The position numbers were made by a program, and so were the translations under genes. Below are positions 25,303 to 32,921 of a stretch of DNA of 39,296 nucleotides, one piece after another (the stretch's first letter is position 1; every line of letters starts with the position of its first letter). A model generated the notes under the pieces. The model did no database searches. It was not told the DNA's origin and saw only the letters and a list, made by a program, of their open reading frames with translations. This DNA is from Actinomycetota bacterium (GTDB lineage Bacteria; Actinomycetota; Thermoleophilia; Solirubrobacterales; 70-9), in NCBI GenBank assembly GCA_018268575.1, contig JAFDWF010000057.1, forward strand, positions 1 to 39,296, in the 5' to 3' direction.

Positions 25303-26091
25303 ATGTCAGAGCACGTCATGACTTTTTCCAAGACTTTGAATGTGACTCAAAATATCGATTACGGTAGCCTGGGAGGCATGGGAGGCCTTGACTTCAGGAG
25401 TCCGTTCGACGAATTGAGCGAGCTGCGCGCGGTCCTCACGATCCAGGAGATCGCGGAGCTGACCGGCCTGCGTCGCGAGACGATCTCGCGCGCGCGACCG
25501 GACCGTCGGCTCCGGCGCTCGACCGAGAAGGCATGGGGGGATCTCTACGCCGTGGTCATGCGAATCAGGTCCACCAACGGTGGCGATCTCGGCCAACTCG
25601 CCTCGATCCTCCGTCGACCGCAGCCTCAGCTCGACGGTCGTTCGATCGCCGAGCTGCTCAGGGAAGGGAAGGCAGATGTGGTGCTCGAGCAGTTGAGCCC
25701 TCCTGGGACGTCCACGGTGGCGGAGCTGGAGGACCTGCAGCTCGACCCGGCGATGCTCGCGGCGTTGAGCCCGTCCAAGGCCGGCCTGGGCGCATCGAGG
25801 TCTGGTGCGGACGATCGACGGGTCGCCGAGCTTCTTGATGCCGACTCGGGACTTGCTGGCCTTCTGCCGGAGATCGAAGCGAGGATCCGCGATCATTTCG
25901 GTGCCGATGCACGGGTCGACGCGGCGGTCGTCACCGACCCGGACGAGCCGAACGGGCGGGACCGCCTCTATCTCCGCATCCGCACCGAGCTCCCGTTCGA
26001 GGTGGAGATCGACCGCCTGGCGGCATTGCTCGACCGCGAGGAAGCCCTCCTCGAGCCGTTTCGGGACCGGTTGACGATCGGCACCCTGTGA
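25303..26091 (+). CDS. MbcA/ParS-like antitoxin-type protein with extra C-terminal domain
   Basis: A 262-residue protein. Residues about 45-140 look like the Xre-MbcA-ParS antitoxin family: a helix-turn-helix (LTIQEIAELTGLRRETISRA) followed by a segment like the family's C-terminal part (LDGRSIAELLREGKADVV). Residues about 185-262 form a second domain with DHFGADARVDAAVVTDPDEP and LYLRIRTELPFEVEID, a pattern I associate with proteins encoded next to HEPN genes. The next gene starts within its stop (GTGA). I infer an antitoxin or partner role for the HEPN protein. The N-terminal 30 residues are low-complexity, and ATG 25318 or 25378 are alternative starts. Confidence 0.6.
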   Translation: MSEHVMTFSKTLNVTQNIDYGSLGGMGGLDFRSPFDELSELRAVLTIQEIAELTGLRRETISRARPDRRLRRSTEKAWGDLYAVVMRIRSTNGGDLGQLASILRRPQPQLDGRSIAELLREGKADVVLEQLSPPGTSTVAELEDLQLDPAMLAALSPSKAGLGASRSGADDRRVAELLDADSGLAGLLPEIEARIRDHFGADARVDAAVVTDPDEPNGRDRLYLRIRTELPFEVEIDRLAALLDREEALLEPFRDRLTIGTL

Positions 26092-26480
26092 ACTGGGAGG
26101 AGAATCTGATCCTCGCCAAGGGATTGGCCAGGCAGCCCTTCGAGGTCACCGAACGGGCCGCCGTGGGTCGCGCCTACTACGCCGTCTTCAATCTCGCTCG
26201 GCGTTGGCTCGAAGCGAACGTCGCGCCGATCGACGATCGGCGCGCCCATCAGCAGGTCTGGCAGACCTTCACTGCGGCGGCGCACGCCGACGACGCGAGC
26301 CGCCACGACTGGAAGTTGATCGGGCGTCTTGGCGACGCCTTGCATCAGCTGCGCAACCAGGTCGACTACGACGACCATGTCGAAGAACTGGAAAGCCGAA
26401 CTCAGCGCGCCCTGCTCACCGCGGAGCGCATCTGCGGACTGCTCGCCGGGCTCGAGGGCTTCAATCGTCGGCGACGCTGA
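26088..26480 (+). CDS. HEPN-domain protein, candidate toxin
   Basis: A 130-residue all-helical protein with HEPN features: AAVGRAYYAVFNLARRWLE near residue 25 and RNQVDYDD near residue 95, the usual RN-x-x-DY end motif, then a long C-terminal helix. HEPN proteins are often RNases in toxin-antitoxin or defence systems. The classical R-x4-H RNase motif is not present in that form, so catalytic activity is uncertain and a nucleotide-binding or partner role is possible. It starts in the stop of the MbcA-like gene (GTGA), and its 3' end overlaps the convergent XRE gene by 20 bp. Confidence 0.7.
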   Translation: MNWEENLILAKGLARQPFEVTERAAVGRAYYAVFNLARRWLEANVAPIDDRRAHQQVWQTFTAAAHADDASRHDWKLIGRLGDALHQLRNQVDYDDHVEELESRTQRALLTAERICGLLAGLEGFNRRRR

Positions 26481-26709
26481 AGCCCTCTTCAGGATCCCAG
26501 CGAAGCCCGGCGACCAAAGTATCTACCGGCACCTCGAGGGCTCCGGCGAGCTGGATCAGCGCCTCCATCAAGGGCTGCTCCCCGCCGCCTTCCATGGATT
26601 CGAGGTGATCGAGGGGGATCGAAGCCGCCCGCGCCAGCTCCTCGGGGGTCAGGCCCCGGTTCTCCCGCTGCTCGATCAGGTTTTGTGCAAACCGCTTCCG
26701 GAGGTCCAT
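26461..26709 (-). CDS. Small XRE-family HTH protein (paralog of 24850-25146)
   Basis: An 82-residue XRE-type protein: RGLTPEELARAASIPLDHLE, then GGGEQPLMEALIQLAGALEV and VPVDTLVAGLRWDPE. The C-terminal half is clearly related to that of the other small XRE gene, which suggests duplication on either side of the MbcA-HEPN pair. A promoter-like TTGATT-N16-GAGCAT on the minus strand ends 6 nt before the ATG. It converges on the HEPN gene with a 20-bp overlap, so transcripts of the two could interfere. Confidence 0.75.
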   Translation of the reverse strand: MDLRKRFAQNLIEQRENRGLTPEELARAASIPLDHLESMEGGGEQPLMEALIQLAGALEVPVDTLVAGLRWDPEEGFSVADD

Positions 26710-26848
26710 ATCCGCATGCTCTCGACTCGGGCAGCGAAATCAACAGGTCAGACGCTGTAGTTCAACGGCAATTGCAGACTAATAGTTACGAGCGAGCAAC
26801 AACATGTTGCGTTCGCGCTGCGAAACGAGCGTGCGCCACGAAAGCGCC

Positions 26849-27967
26849 TTACAGCGCGCGTTCGTAGACGCGGTACTTCTTCACCACGTGGCCGTTCATC
26901 GCTTCGAGGCCGGAGTTCATCGCGTGGTTGGTCTCGAGGATGAAGCCCGCCTCGCCGTGTTTGAGGTTGGAGCGGGTGGCGGCTTCAAAGTGTTCGACGT
27001 AGAGGAGGGCGGCGACGCCGGTGTGCTGCCACTCGGGCTTGACGCCGAGGAAGCCGACGCGGAGCTGGTCGCAATAGCGGTTTCTGGTGAGGAAGTCCCA
27101 CCAGCCGGTCGGCAAGAGCCTGCCGCCCATCCGTTTCTGGATCTGGTTGGCATCGATGAGCGTGATCGCCATCGCGATCGTCTCGCCGTCCTTTTCGGCG
27201 ACCATGAACCATTCCGGTGAGTAAACGAGCTGCAGGTCGAGCGCGTAGGCGTCGAGGTCCTCCTTCGAATAGGGAACGAAGCCCCAGTTCTCCGACCAGG
27301 CCGAGTTGTAGACCTCGGCGAACTTGTCGAGGTCCTTGCGCAGTCCGCGGCGGGTCATTTTGCGCACCGTCACGCCGTGCTTCTCGCGGCAGCGTTTGGC
27401 GAGTTTTTCGATGATCGGCTTCATCGAGGCGCGGTCGTCGATCGAGAGCTTCCAGGAGAGCAGGTCCATCGCCTTCGCGAGGCCCGCCTCTTCGACCCGC
27501 CGTTGGTAATAAGGCGGATGCCAGCTTTGGCGAATTTGCGGCTCGAGGTCGAAGCCCTCGATCAGGATCCCGCCCTCGTCGTTCAGGGAGAAGTCCATCG
27601 GCCCCAGCATCTGGTCGCAGCCGCGCGCCCGCAGCCACGCTTCCGCGGTGTCGAGCAGCGCCCGCAGGATCTCCGGATCGTCCTCGAACTCGAGGAAGCC
27701 GAACATCCCCGTCCGGGTGCCGTGGAACTGGTTGTAGGCGAAGTCGATCTGCGCGGTGATCCGGCCGACCACGCGCCCCTCTCGCCGGGCCAGGAAGTAC
27801 TCGGCTTCGCCGTGCTTGAAGTAGGCGTTCAGCCTGCGGCTGAGGAAGATCCGGCGCTCGAGTTTGAGCGGCGTCACCCAGGGCGTCCCGGCGTGCAGGC
27901 GGAAGGGCAGGTCGATGAATTCGCCGACCGCGCGGCGCCCCTTCACGCTGGTGATCTCGACCGCCAC
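26849..27967 (-). CDS. GNAT-fold protein of unknown function
   Basis: A 372-residue protein of a large uncharacterised family with an acetyltransferase-like fold. It begins VAVEITSVKGRRAVGEFIDL and continues LPFRLHAGTPWVTPL, then GEAEYFLARREGRVVGRITA and GMFGFLEFEDDPEILRALL. The second half has a GNAT-like acetyl-CoA-binding region (VGFLGVKPEWQHTGVAALLY). The substrate is unknown. GTG 27967 is chosen because the family N-terminus matches there; a longer frame upstream would run through palindrome A4. A TAGGTT box lies 8 nt before the GTG. Confidence 0.75.
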   Translation of the reverse strand: MAVEITSVKGRRAVGEFIDLPFRLHAGTPWVTPLKLERRIFLSRRLNAYFKHGEAEYFLARREGRVVGRITAQIDFAYNQFHGTRTGMFGFLEFEDDPEILRALLDTAEAWLRARGCDQMLGPMDFSLNDEGGILIEGFDLEPQIRQSWHPPYYQRRVEEAGLAKAMDLLSWKLSIDDRASMKPIIEKLAKRCREKHGVTVRKMTRRGLRKDLDKFAEVYNSAWSENWGFVPYSKEDLDAYALDLQLVYSPEWFMVAEKDGETIAMAITLIDANQIQKRMGGRLLPTGWWDFLTRNRYCDQLRVGFLGVKPEWQHTGVAALLYVEHFEAATRSNLKHGEAGFILETNHAMNSGLEAMNGHVVKKYRVYERAL

Positions 27968-27991
27968 GGCCGCGAAACCTACTGCGCAACC

Positions 27992-28040
27992 GGTGAGTTC
28001 GCAGTTATGGCCGCCATGCGGCCATAACTGCGAACTCACC
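27992..28040. repeat. Type A hairpin, copy A4
   Basis: Perfect 23-bp arms (27992-28014 and 28018-28040) around CAT. The outer arm is GAGTTCGCAGTT; the inner arm ATGGCC resembles that of type B copy B1. It fills the gap between two genes on the minus strand. Confidence 0.9.
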
Positions 28041-28055
28041 CGCGGGCTGTGCGGC

Positions 28056-28442
28056 TCAGGTGAACTTCTCTTCGACTTCGGCGAGGAAGGCGTCGAAGAG
28101 GCGCTCGAAAGCGTCGCCGTCAAGGGAGATTTCCTCGCCCTCGGCGAAACCCAGCACCGAAGAATCCGGCGCCAGCTTGATCCCCCGCGGCACCGTCATC
28201 ACCGCTCCGCGCTCGGTCACCGACTCGGCGAGCACCCGCACCTCGTTGATCGGGTTGCCGTCGCGCCCTTCGACCTTGGGGTTGCGCAGGGAAAACCAGC
28301 GGTCGAGCGCCGCCACGAGCTGGTTCCAGGCCGCCGACCCGGCCCCGACCCGGCGCAACTCCTCGACCGCCGCCCCGACCGACTCCCGGCAGGCGGCGAC
28401 GTAATGACGGTCGTATCCGGTGCGTAGCAGCACGAGAGACAC
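28056..28442 (-). CDS. Small protein of unknown function
   Basis: A 128-residue soluble protein without a family I recognise. It is helical at the N-terminus (RHYVAACRESVGAAVEELRR), has a central part with WFSLRNPKVEGRDGNPINEV and ends in an acidic segment (FERLFDAFLAEVEEKFT). The GTG at 28442 is selected; a longer frame would run into palindrome copy 5 and translate repeat peptide. It lies upstream of the GNAT-like gene on the same strand with hairpin A4 between them. Its GC-biased third positions support coding. Confidence 0.6.
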   Translation of the reverse strand: MSLVLLRTGYDRHYVAACRESVGAAVEELRRVGAGSAAWNQLVAALDRWFSLRNPKVEGRDGNPINEVRVLAESVTERGAVMTVPRGIKLAPDSSVLGFAEGEEISLDGDAFERLFDAFLAEVEEKFT

Positions 28443-28518
28443 GGTAGTCGAGCCTGGCCGCGCGACGAGCGGTCCGCAAGCCGAAGCCCGCTTCGTCCGT
28501 GGCAAATCGGGCCAGAGG

Positions 28519-28578
28519 GACCCGGCCTTCTCGGAGGCGACCCGGGCAGGCTGTGGCCGCCTCCGAGAAGGCCGGGTC
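28519..28578 (+). repeat. 18-nt-loop palindrome, copy 5
   Basis: Identical to copy 2: perfect 21-bp arms (28519-28539 and 28558-28578) and the invariant loop. It is the one copy not found after a stop codon; instead it lies before the start of the minus-strand gene at 28442, facing copy 6. Confidence 0.9.
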
Positions 28579-28604
28579 ATGGGGGGACGGCGGAGGGTCC
28601 TACG

Positions 28605-28651
28605 CTCCGCTGTTCCTTATGCCCACCATTCCGGCATAAGGAACAGCGGAG
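28605..28651. repeat. Type B hairpin, copy B2
   Basis: Perfect 19-bp arms (28605-28623 and 28633-28651) with a 9-nt loop. The outer arm CTCCGCTGTTCCTTATG is shared with B1; loop and inner arm differ. Confidence 0.9.
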
Positions 28652-28668
28652 GGAGGGTGCCGCGGGGT

Positions 28669-28754
28669 CCGTCACGAAGACGCCGGGAACCGCGCGGGAG
28701 ACGTGAGGGAGACGTCATCGGTTCCACTCTTCCTCCCCGGCGTCTTCGTGACGG
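28669..28754 (+). repeat. Nested-hairpin block of module N3
   Basis: A perfect 19-bp outer stem (28669-28687 with 28736-28754) encloses GGAACCG/CGGTTCC and GACGT/ACGTC (28700-28704 with 28712-28716). The interior is nearly the same as in the 15704-15775 block, but the outer stem sequence is different and still paired. Confidence 0.7.
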
Positions 28755-28796
28755 CAGGGCGCCTCGTATCCCGCCGTTCGACCGGTCAGGGACCTG

Positions 28797-29045
28797 TGTG
28801 TGGAGTTTCGGTCGCTGTGGGACGGAAACTCCACACAGACGCTCCTGAGCGATGCACCCGTCCCTGTGCAGGCTTCCCCCCGCAAGACCTCCCGCCCCGG
28901 GCGTCCCGGGCGTCTCGGAGGCGGCCACAGCCTGCCCGGGTCGCCTCCGGGACGCCCGGGACGCTCGAACTCCAATACCTCCGCCCCGAACCACTCCCGT
29001 CCCGAGCCCAAACCCCCCGGCGCCAGCCTGCCCGCGCCCGCGCCC
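28797..29045 (-). repeat. Repeat module M3 with type C hairpin
   Basis: Read on the minus strand from the alcohol dehydrogenase stop: Pro/Ala-rich spacer, palindrome copy 6, a conserved block (GGGAGGTCTTGCGGGGGGAA), then a hairpin with 13-bp arms (28797-28809 and 28825-28837; arm TGTGTGGAGTTTC). The same order appears on the plus strand at 39161-39296. No gene is supported in 28443-29045. Confidence 0.65.
28901..28964 (-). repeat. 18-nt-loop palindrome, copy 6
   Basis: 23-nt arms (28901-28923 and 28942-28964) with one T-G mismatch, which would be a wobble pair in a plus-strand RNA. The loop is identical to the other copies. It lies 81 nt after the alcohol dehydrogenase stop, in gene orientation. 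Confidence 0.9.
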
Positions 29046-30155
29046 CTAGCCGAACTCGATCACGCTGCGGATCCCGTCCTGGGCCTCCATCAGCTCGAAG
29101 CCCCGGTTCACCTCGTCGAGCGTGATCTTGTGGGAGATGAACGGGGCGACGTCGATCTCGCCCGCCATCGCCCGCTCGACCAGGACCGGCACCTGGTCGC
29201 GGCCCTTGACGCCGCCGAAGGAGGAGCCGGCGATCCGTCGCCCGGTGATCAGGAGGCGCGGCACCACGTCGAGGGTCTCGCCCTTGCCCGCCACCCCGGC
29301 GACGGTACAGAGACCCCAGGCCATCCGCGTCGCTTCCAGCGCCTGCTGCATCACCGCGACCAGGCCGGTCGCCTCGAAGGTGTAGTCGGCGCCGAATTCG
29401 CCGTCGGTCATCGCCAGGATCTCGGCCACCGCGTCGGGCCCGCCGATCATCGTGTCGGTGGCGCCCTGGCCCCTGGCCAGCTCGAGTCGGTCCTCCGACA
29501 TGTCGACGCAGATGATCCGCTCGGCGCCTTGCAGGCGGCAGCCCGCGACCGCGCCGAGGCCGACCATCCCGGCGCCGAAGACGACGCAGGTCGTCCCCGC
29601 TTCCACCTTGGCCGTGTTGATCGCCGCGCCGAGCCCAGTCGAGAGCCCGCAGGCGAAGAGCGCGGCGTGCTCGAAGGGCGCCTCCGGATTGACCTTCGCC
29701 AGCGCGATCTCCGGCATCACCGTGTACTCGGCGAAGGTCGAACAGCCCATGAAGTGGCGGATGTCCTCACCGCCGCGCGAGAGCCGTACCGATCCGTCGG
29801 GCAGATGGCCGAGGTTCTGCTCGGCTCGGATCGCCATGCAGAGGTTGGTCCGCGGGTCGACGCAGTGGACGCACTCGCGGCATTGCGGCGAGAAGAGCGT
29901 CACCACGTGGTCCCCCGGCGCCACCGAGGCGACCCCCTCGCCGACCTTCTCGACCACCCCGGCGCCCTCGTGCCCGAGCACCGCCGGCGCGTAGCCCGAC
30001 GGATCGGCCCCCGATGCCGTGTACATGTCGGTGTGGCAGACCCCGCACGCCGCCAGCCGGACGAGCACCTCGCCGGCGCGCGGCTCAGCCAGGTCGACCT
30101 CCTGGACGGCGAGCGGCTGCCCGAACTCCTCCAGCACCGCGGCGCGGATCTTCAC
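29046..30155 (-). CDS. Zinc-dependent alcohol dehydrogenase (class III-like MDR family)
   Basis: A 369-residue medium-chain dehydrogenase. Catalytic zinc ligands are in ACGVCHTDMY and GHEGAGVVE, and the structural zinc site has four Cys in PQCRECVHCVDPRTNLC. The NAD-binding Gly motif is VFGAGMVGLGAV, with an acidic residue after strand 2 (ICVDMSEDRL) that suggests NAD over NADP. It resembles class III and NDMA-dependent type alcohol or formaldehyde dehydrogenases. A good AAGGAG ribosome site lies 6 nt before the GTG start, unlike many neighbours. The substrate cannot be told. It diverges from the RTX-like gene. Confidence 0.85.
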   Translation of the reverse strand: MKIRAAVLEEFGQPLAVQEVDLAEPRAGEVLVRLAACGVCHTDMYTASGADPSGYAPAVLGHEGAGVVEKVGEGVASVAPGDHVVTLFSPQCRECVHCVDPRTNLCMAIRAEQNLGHLPDGSVRLSRGGEDIRHFMGCSTFAEYTVMPEIALAKVNPEAPFEHAALFACGLSTGLGAAINTAKVEAGTTCVVFGAGMVGLGAVAGCRLQGAERIICVDMSEDRLELARGQGATDTMIGGPDAVAEILAMTDGEFGADYTFEATGLVAVMQQALEATRMAWGLCTVAGVAGKGETLDVVPRLLITGRRIAGSSFGGVKGRDQVPVLVERAMAGEIDVAPFISHKITLDEVNRGFELMEAQDGIRSVIEFG

Positions 30156-30266
30156 TCGGGTCTCCTTCCGTAGGACGCTCCGACCACACCGATCCTAATC
30201 TCCGCGCCAAGCCGACATCCGTCGATATCGGTAGTCGCTTTCAAGTAATTGGGTAGCGATGCCGAG

Positions 30267-31991
30267 ATGCAGAGGATGCCGATCGTTCGCCGCCCCGAGG
30301 CCCCTGCGCGCGCCCTGCTGCGACTGCTCGCGCCCCTGGCAGCGCTGGCGGCCCTTCTCGCCGTCGCCCCCGGTGCGCAGGGCGGCGACCCGACCTGCCA
30401 GGGCAAGCCGGCGACGATCGTCTCCAACGCCGCGGTGATCAACGGCACCAAGGCGCCCGACGTGATCGTCGCCGGGCCCGGCGACAACACGATCCACGGC
30501 GAGGGCGGCAACGACCTGATCTGCGCCGGCGAAGGCGACGACACGATCTACGGCGAACGGGGCAACGACAAGATCTACGGGGAAGGGGGCGACGACACGA
30601 TCTACGGGGAACGAGGCTCCGACACGCTCGACGGCGGCGCCGGCAACGACAAGGTCTTCGGCGGCCGTGGCTCCGACCAGATCGAAGGCGGCTCCGGCTC
30701 CGACCTGGTCGAGGGCGAACAGGGCAACGACACCGTCGACGGCGGGGCCGGCGACCATGACATCGTCGAGGGCAACCAGGGCGACGACACACTCGACGGC
30801 GGCCCCGGCAACGAAGACGTGATCATCGGCGGCCCCGGCAACGACAAGATCGACGGCGGCCCCGGGGAACACGACATCGCCGACTACGCGGGCGCCGGCG
30901 GTGCGGTCACGATCAACCTGCAGACGCAGACGGTCACCGGCGCCGAGGGCGAGCACCTGGAAGGGATCGAGGACGCGATCGGCGGCTCCGGCAACGACAC
31001 CCTGATCGGCTCCTCGGAGACGGCGAACCGGCTCGACGGCGGCCCCGGCAACGACCACCTCGAAGCGGTCGGCCCCGGCGACGAAGCGTTCGGCGGCCCC
31101 GGCGGCGACCAGTGCACCGGCGGCTTCGCCGATGAAACGTCCTGTGGCCCGGCGGCGGGCGCCGCCGGCCTCGCGGTCGAAATCTACGAATCGATCGACG
31201 GCTCCTCGACCCTGATCCTCACCGGCAGCCCCGGCCCCGACCAGGGCACCGTCAACTACGCGGGTGGCACCTGGGTGATCAGCGGCTCCGACCTCACGCT
31301 CGGCGATCCGACCAACCCCGACTGCACCGGCAGCGGCACGGTCACCTGCACCGGCAAGGTCGACGCAATCGAAGCGAACATGGGGGCGGGCGACGACGAA
31401 ATGACGATCGGTGAAACCGTTCCGGCCTCGATCGGCGCGACGCTCGAAGGCGGCACCGGCTCCGACAAACTGGTCGGCGGCCCCGGCAACGACGTCCTCT
31501 ACGCGGGCCCGGACCACGTCCCCGACACGCTCGAAGGCGGCCCCGGCGACGATGTCCTCTACGGCGTCAACATCTTCCACCCGAAAAAAGACTCGGGCGC
31601 GGCGACGATGAACGGCGGCCCCGGCTCCGACCTGATGATCGGCGGCCAGCCCTGCGACGGCGACACCTTCAACGGCGGCCCCGGCGCCAACGACAGCGCC
31701 TCCTTCGCCCGCGTCCACAACTCCGGCAGCGTCGCCGTCGAGGCGACGATCGGCGGCTCCGTCACCACCCCCGGCGTCGCCAACTGCACCCCCGGCCACA
31801 TCACCAGCAGCACCGAGAAGATCGAGGGCTCGCCCGGCAACGACATCCTCACCGGCGACAACGGCCCGAACACGCTGCTCGGCCGCGGCGGCAACGACCA
31901 ACTGGACGGCAAGGGCGGCTTCGACGACTGCATCGGCGGCGGCGGCCACAACACCGCCGTCAACTGCGAGAAGACCGCCCAGATCCCCTGA
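30267..31991 (+). CDS. Secreted RTX-like calcium-binding repeat protein
   Basis: A protein of about 574 residues with a signal peptide (RRPEAPARALL, then LRLLAPLAALAALLAVAPGA) and many glycine/aspartate nonapeptide repeats of the GGxGxDxxx type (for example GGNDLICAGEGDDTIYGERG), in two blocks around residues 60-200 and 380-470 and again near the C-terminus. Such repeats form calcium-bound parallel beta rolls. No catalytic domain is seen. The start is uncertain: ATG 30267, ATG 30276 and TTG 30249 are all possible. The signal peptide points to Sec export, without the C-terminal type I secretion signal expected of classical RTX toxins. Confidence 0.75.
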   Translation: MQRMPIVRRPEAPARALLRLLAPLAALAALLAVAPGAQGGDPTCQGKPATIVSNAAVINGTKAPDVIVAGPGDNTIHGEGGNDLICAGEGDDTIYGERGNDKIYGEGGDDTIYGERGSDTLDGGAGNDKVFGGRGSDQIEGGSGSDLVEGEQGNDTVDGGAGDHDIVEGNQGDDTLDGGPGNEDVIIGGPGNDKIDGGPGEHDIADYAGAGGAVTINLQTQTVTGAEGEHLEGIEDAIGGSGNDTLIGSSETANRLDGGPGNDHLEAVGPGDEAFGGPGGDQCTGGFADETSCGPAAGAAGLAVEIYESIDGSSTLILTGSPGPDQGTVNYAGGTWVISGSDLTLGDPTNPDCTGSGTVTCTGKVDAIEANMGAGDDEMTIGETVPASIGATLEGGTGSDKLVGGPGNDVLYAGPDHVPDTLEGGPGDDVLYGVNIFHPKKDSGAATMNGGPGSDLMIGGQPCDGDTFNGGPGANDSASFARVHNSGSVAVEATIGGSVTTPGVANCTPGHITSSTEKIEGSPGNDILTGDNGPNTLLGRGGNDQLDGKGGFDDCIGGGGHNTAVNCEKTAQIP

Positions 31992-32011
31992 CCTTCCGCC
32001 AGCTGTTCCTT

Positions 32012-32470
32012 TTGGCCTCCCCGGGGCAGGAGGTCGAGGCCACCGACGTCTTCCGCTTCCGCGAGGGGCGGATCGGGCGGATGCGCGCCTACGAGGCGTC
32101 CGAGGAGGCCTTCGCGGCGGCGCCGCTGCGACGCTGGATCGACGCCTACGTCGAGGCCTGGGAGTCGAACGGGCCGGAGGCGATCGCGGCGCTCTTCACG
32201 CCCGACGGCGTCTACCGGCCGCAGCCCTGGGAGATCTGGAGCGGGCGCGAGGAGATCGTCGCCGGCTGGCTCGAGCACGCCGACAAGCCGGGCGCCGCCG
32301 GGCTCCAGTGGTGGCACCTGGCCCGCGACGGTGAGGTCTGGATCATCGAGGCGCGCACCGCCTACCGGAAGCGCAAGCGCGACCACGCCAACCTCTGGCT
32401 GATCAAGCTCGACGACGAGGGCCGCGCCCGCGGCTTCGCCGAGTGGTGGAAGCGGCTGCCGAAGACGTGA
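32012..32470 (+). pseudogene. NTF2/SnoaL-like gene, probably 5'-truncated
   Basis: The frame has a full SnoaL-like domain (PLRRWIDAYVEAWESNGPEA, then TPDGVYRPQPWEIWSGREEI) preceded by about 30 residues that look like the end of another such domain (EATDVFRFREGRIGRMRAYE). This suggests a two-domain protein that lost its first part. Only a TTG start is available, and no promoter or ribosome site is evident. The sequence just upstream, GCTGTTCCTTTTGGCC, is close to one arm of the type B hairpins, so the break may be at a repeat. It may still be translated as a shorter protein. Confidence 0.5.
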
Positions 32471-32921
32471 GTGCTAGGTCGAGCGCCGCCGGCATCCGTT
32501 TCGCCGCGCCCGTCGAGGTCGGTGCGCGGGATCAGGACCACGGCGGCGATCCGGTGCCCGGTGCCCCGCTGGCGCCCCGCAGTCCCCTGGCGCACGGGGG
32601 CCGGGTGCCCATTTAGGACCTATCCCGGTAGGGACGGCGCCCCTGGACACGGCCCAGGACACGGCGCGGATGCGTCCCCGTCGCGGGTCCCACGTGGCGC
32701 CGCCATGCGGAACCCGCGCCGTCACCGCCCCGCTTGGTCCTGAACCGTCCCAGCGGCACCTCCCTACCGGGATAGGTCCTTAGGACCTATCCGGCTGTGC
32801 AAACGTTCGCCCGTCTTCCCGACTCGATAGGTTTCCGATAGGCATAGATTTGGGCCGCGAGGGGTAGGCGATTCGCGGTTTCAGAGCGCGTCAACGGTGT
32901 GCACTTCGGAAAGGTTGAACG
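32471..32921. other. Gene-free region holding a MITE-like element
   Basis: No frame with coding character is seen. The stretch contains the inverted-repeat element at 32615-32780, a third copy of its end at 32782-32792, and the 5' region of the dehydrogenase gene with a GGAAAGG ribosome site at 32908-32914. Confidence 0.6.
32615..32780. repeat. 166-bp element with perfect 20-bp terminal inverted repeats
   Basis: 32615-32634 (AGGACCTATCCCGGTAGGGA) and 32761-32780 are exact reverse complements. The interior has a nested 9-bp pair (ACGGCGCGG/CCGCGCCGT). AGGACCTATCC occurs again at 32782-32792, forming an 11-bp palindrome with the right end. It has no coding capacity. It could be a miniature transposable element or a structured RNA. 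Confidence 0.6.

Noticed and set aside
27968..28123. N-terminal extension of the GNAT-like gene
   Set aside because: It would translate hairpin A4 and overlap the upstream gene; the family N-terminus matches at GTG 27967.
28443..28580. N-terminal extension of the 28056-28442 gene to 28580
   Set aside because: The extra residues (RRRPQPARVASE) are the translation of palindrome copy 5 and recur at the ends of unrelated frames at 7951 and 15616.
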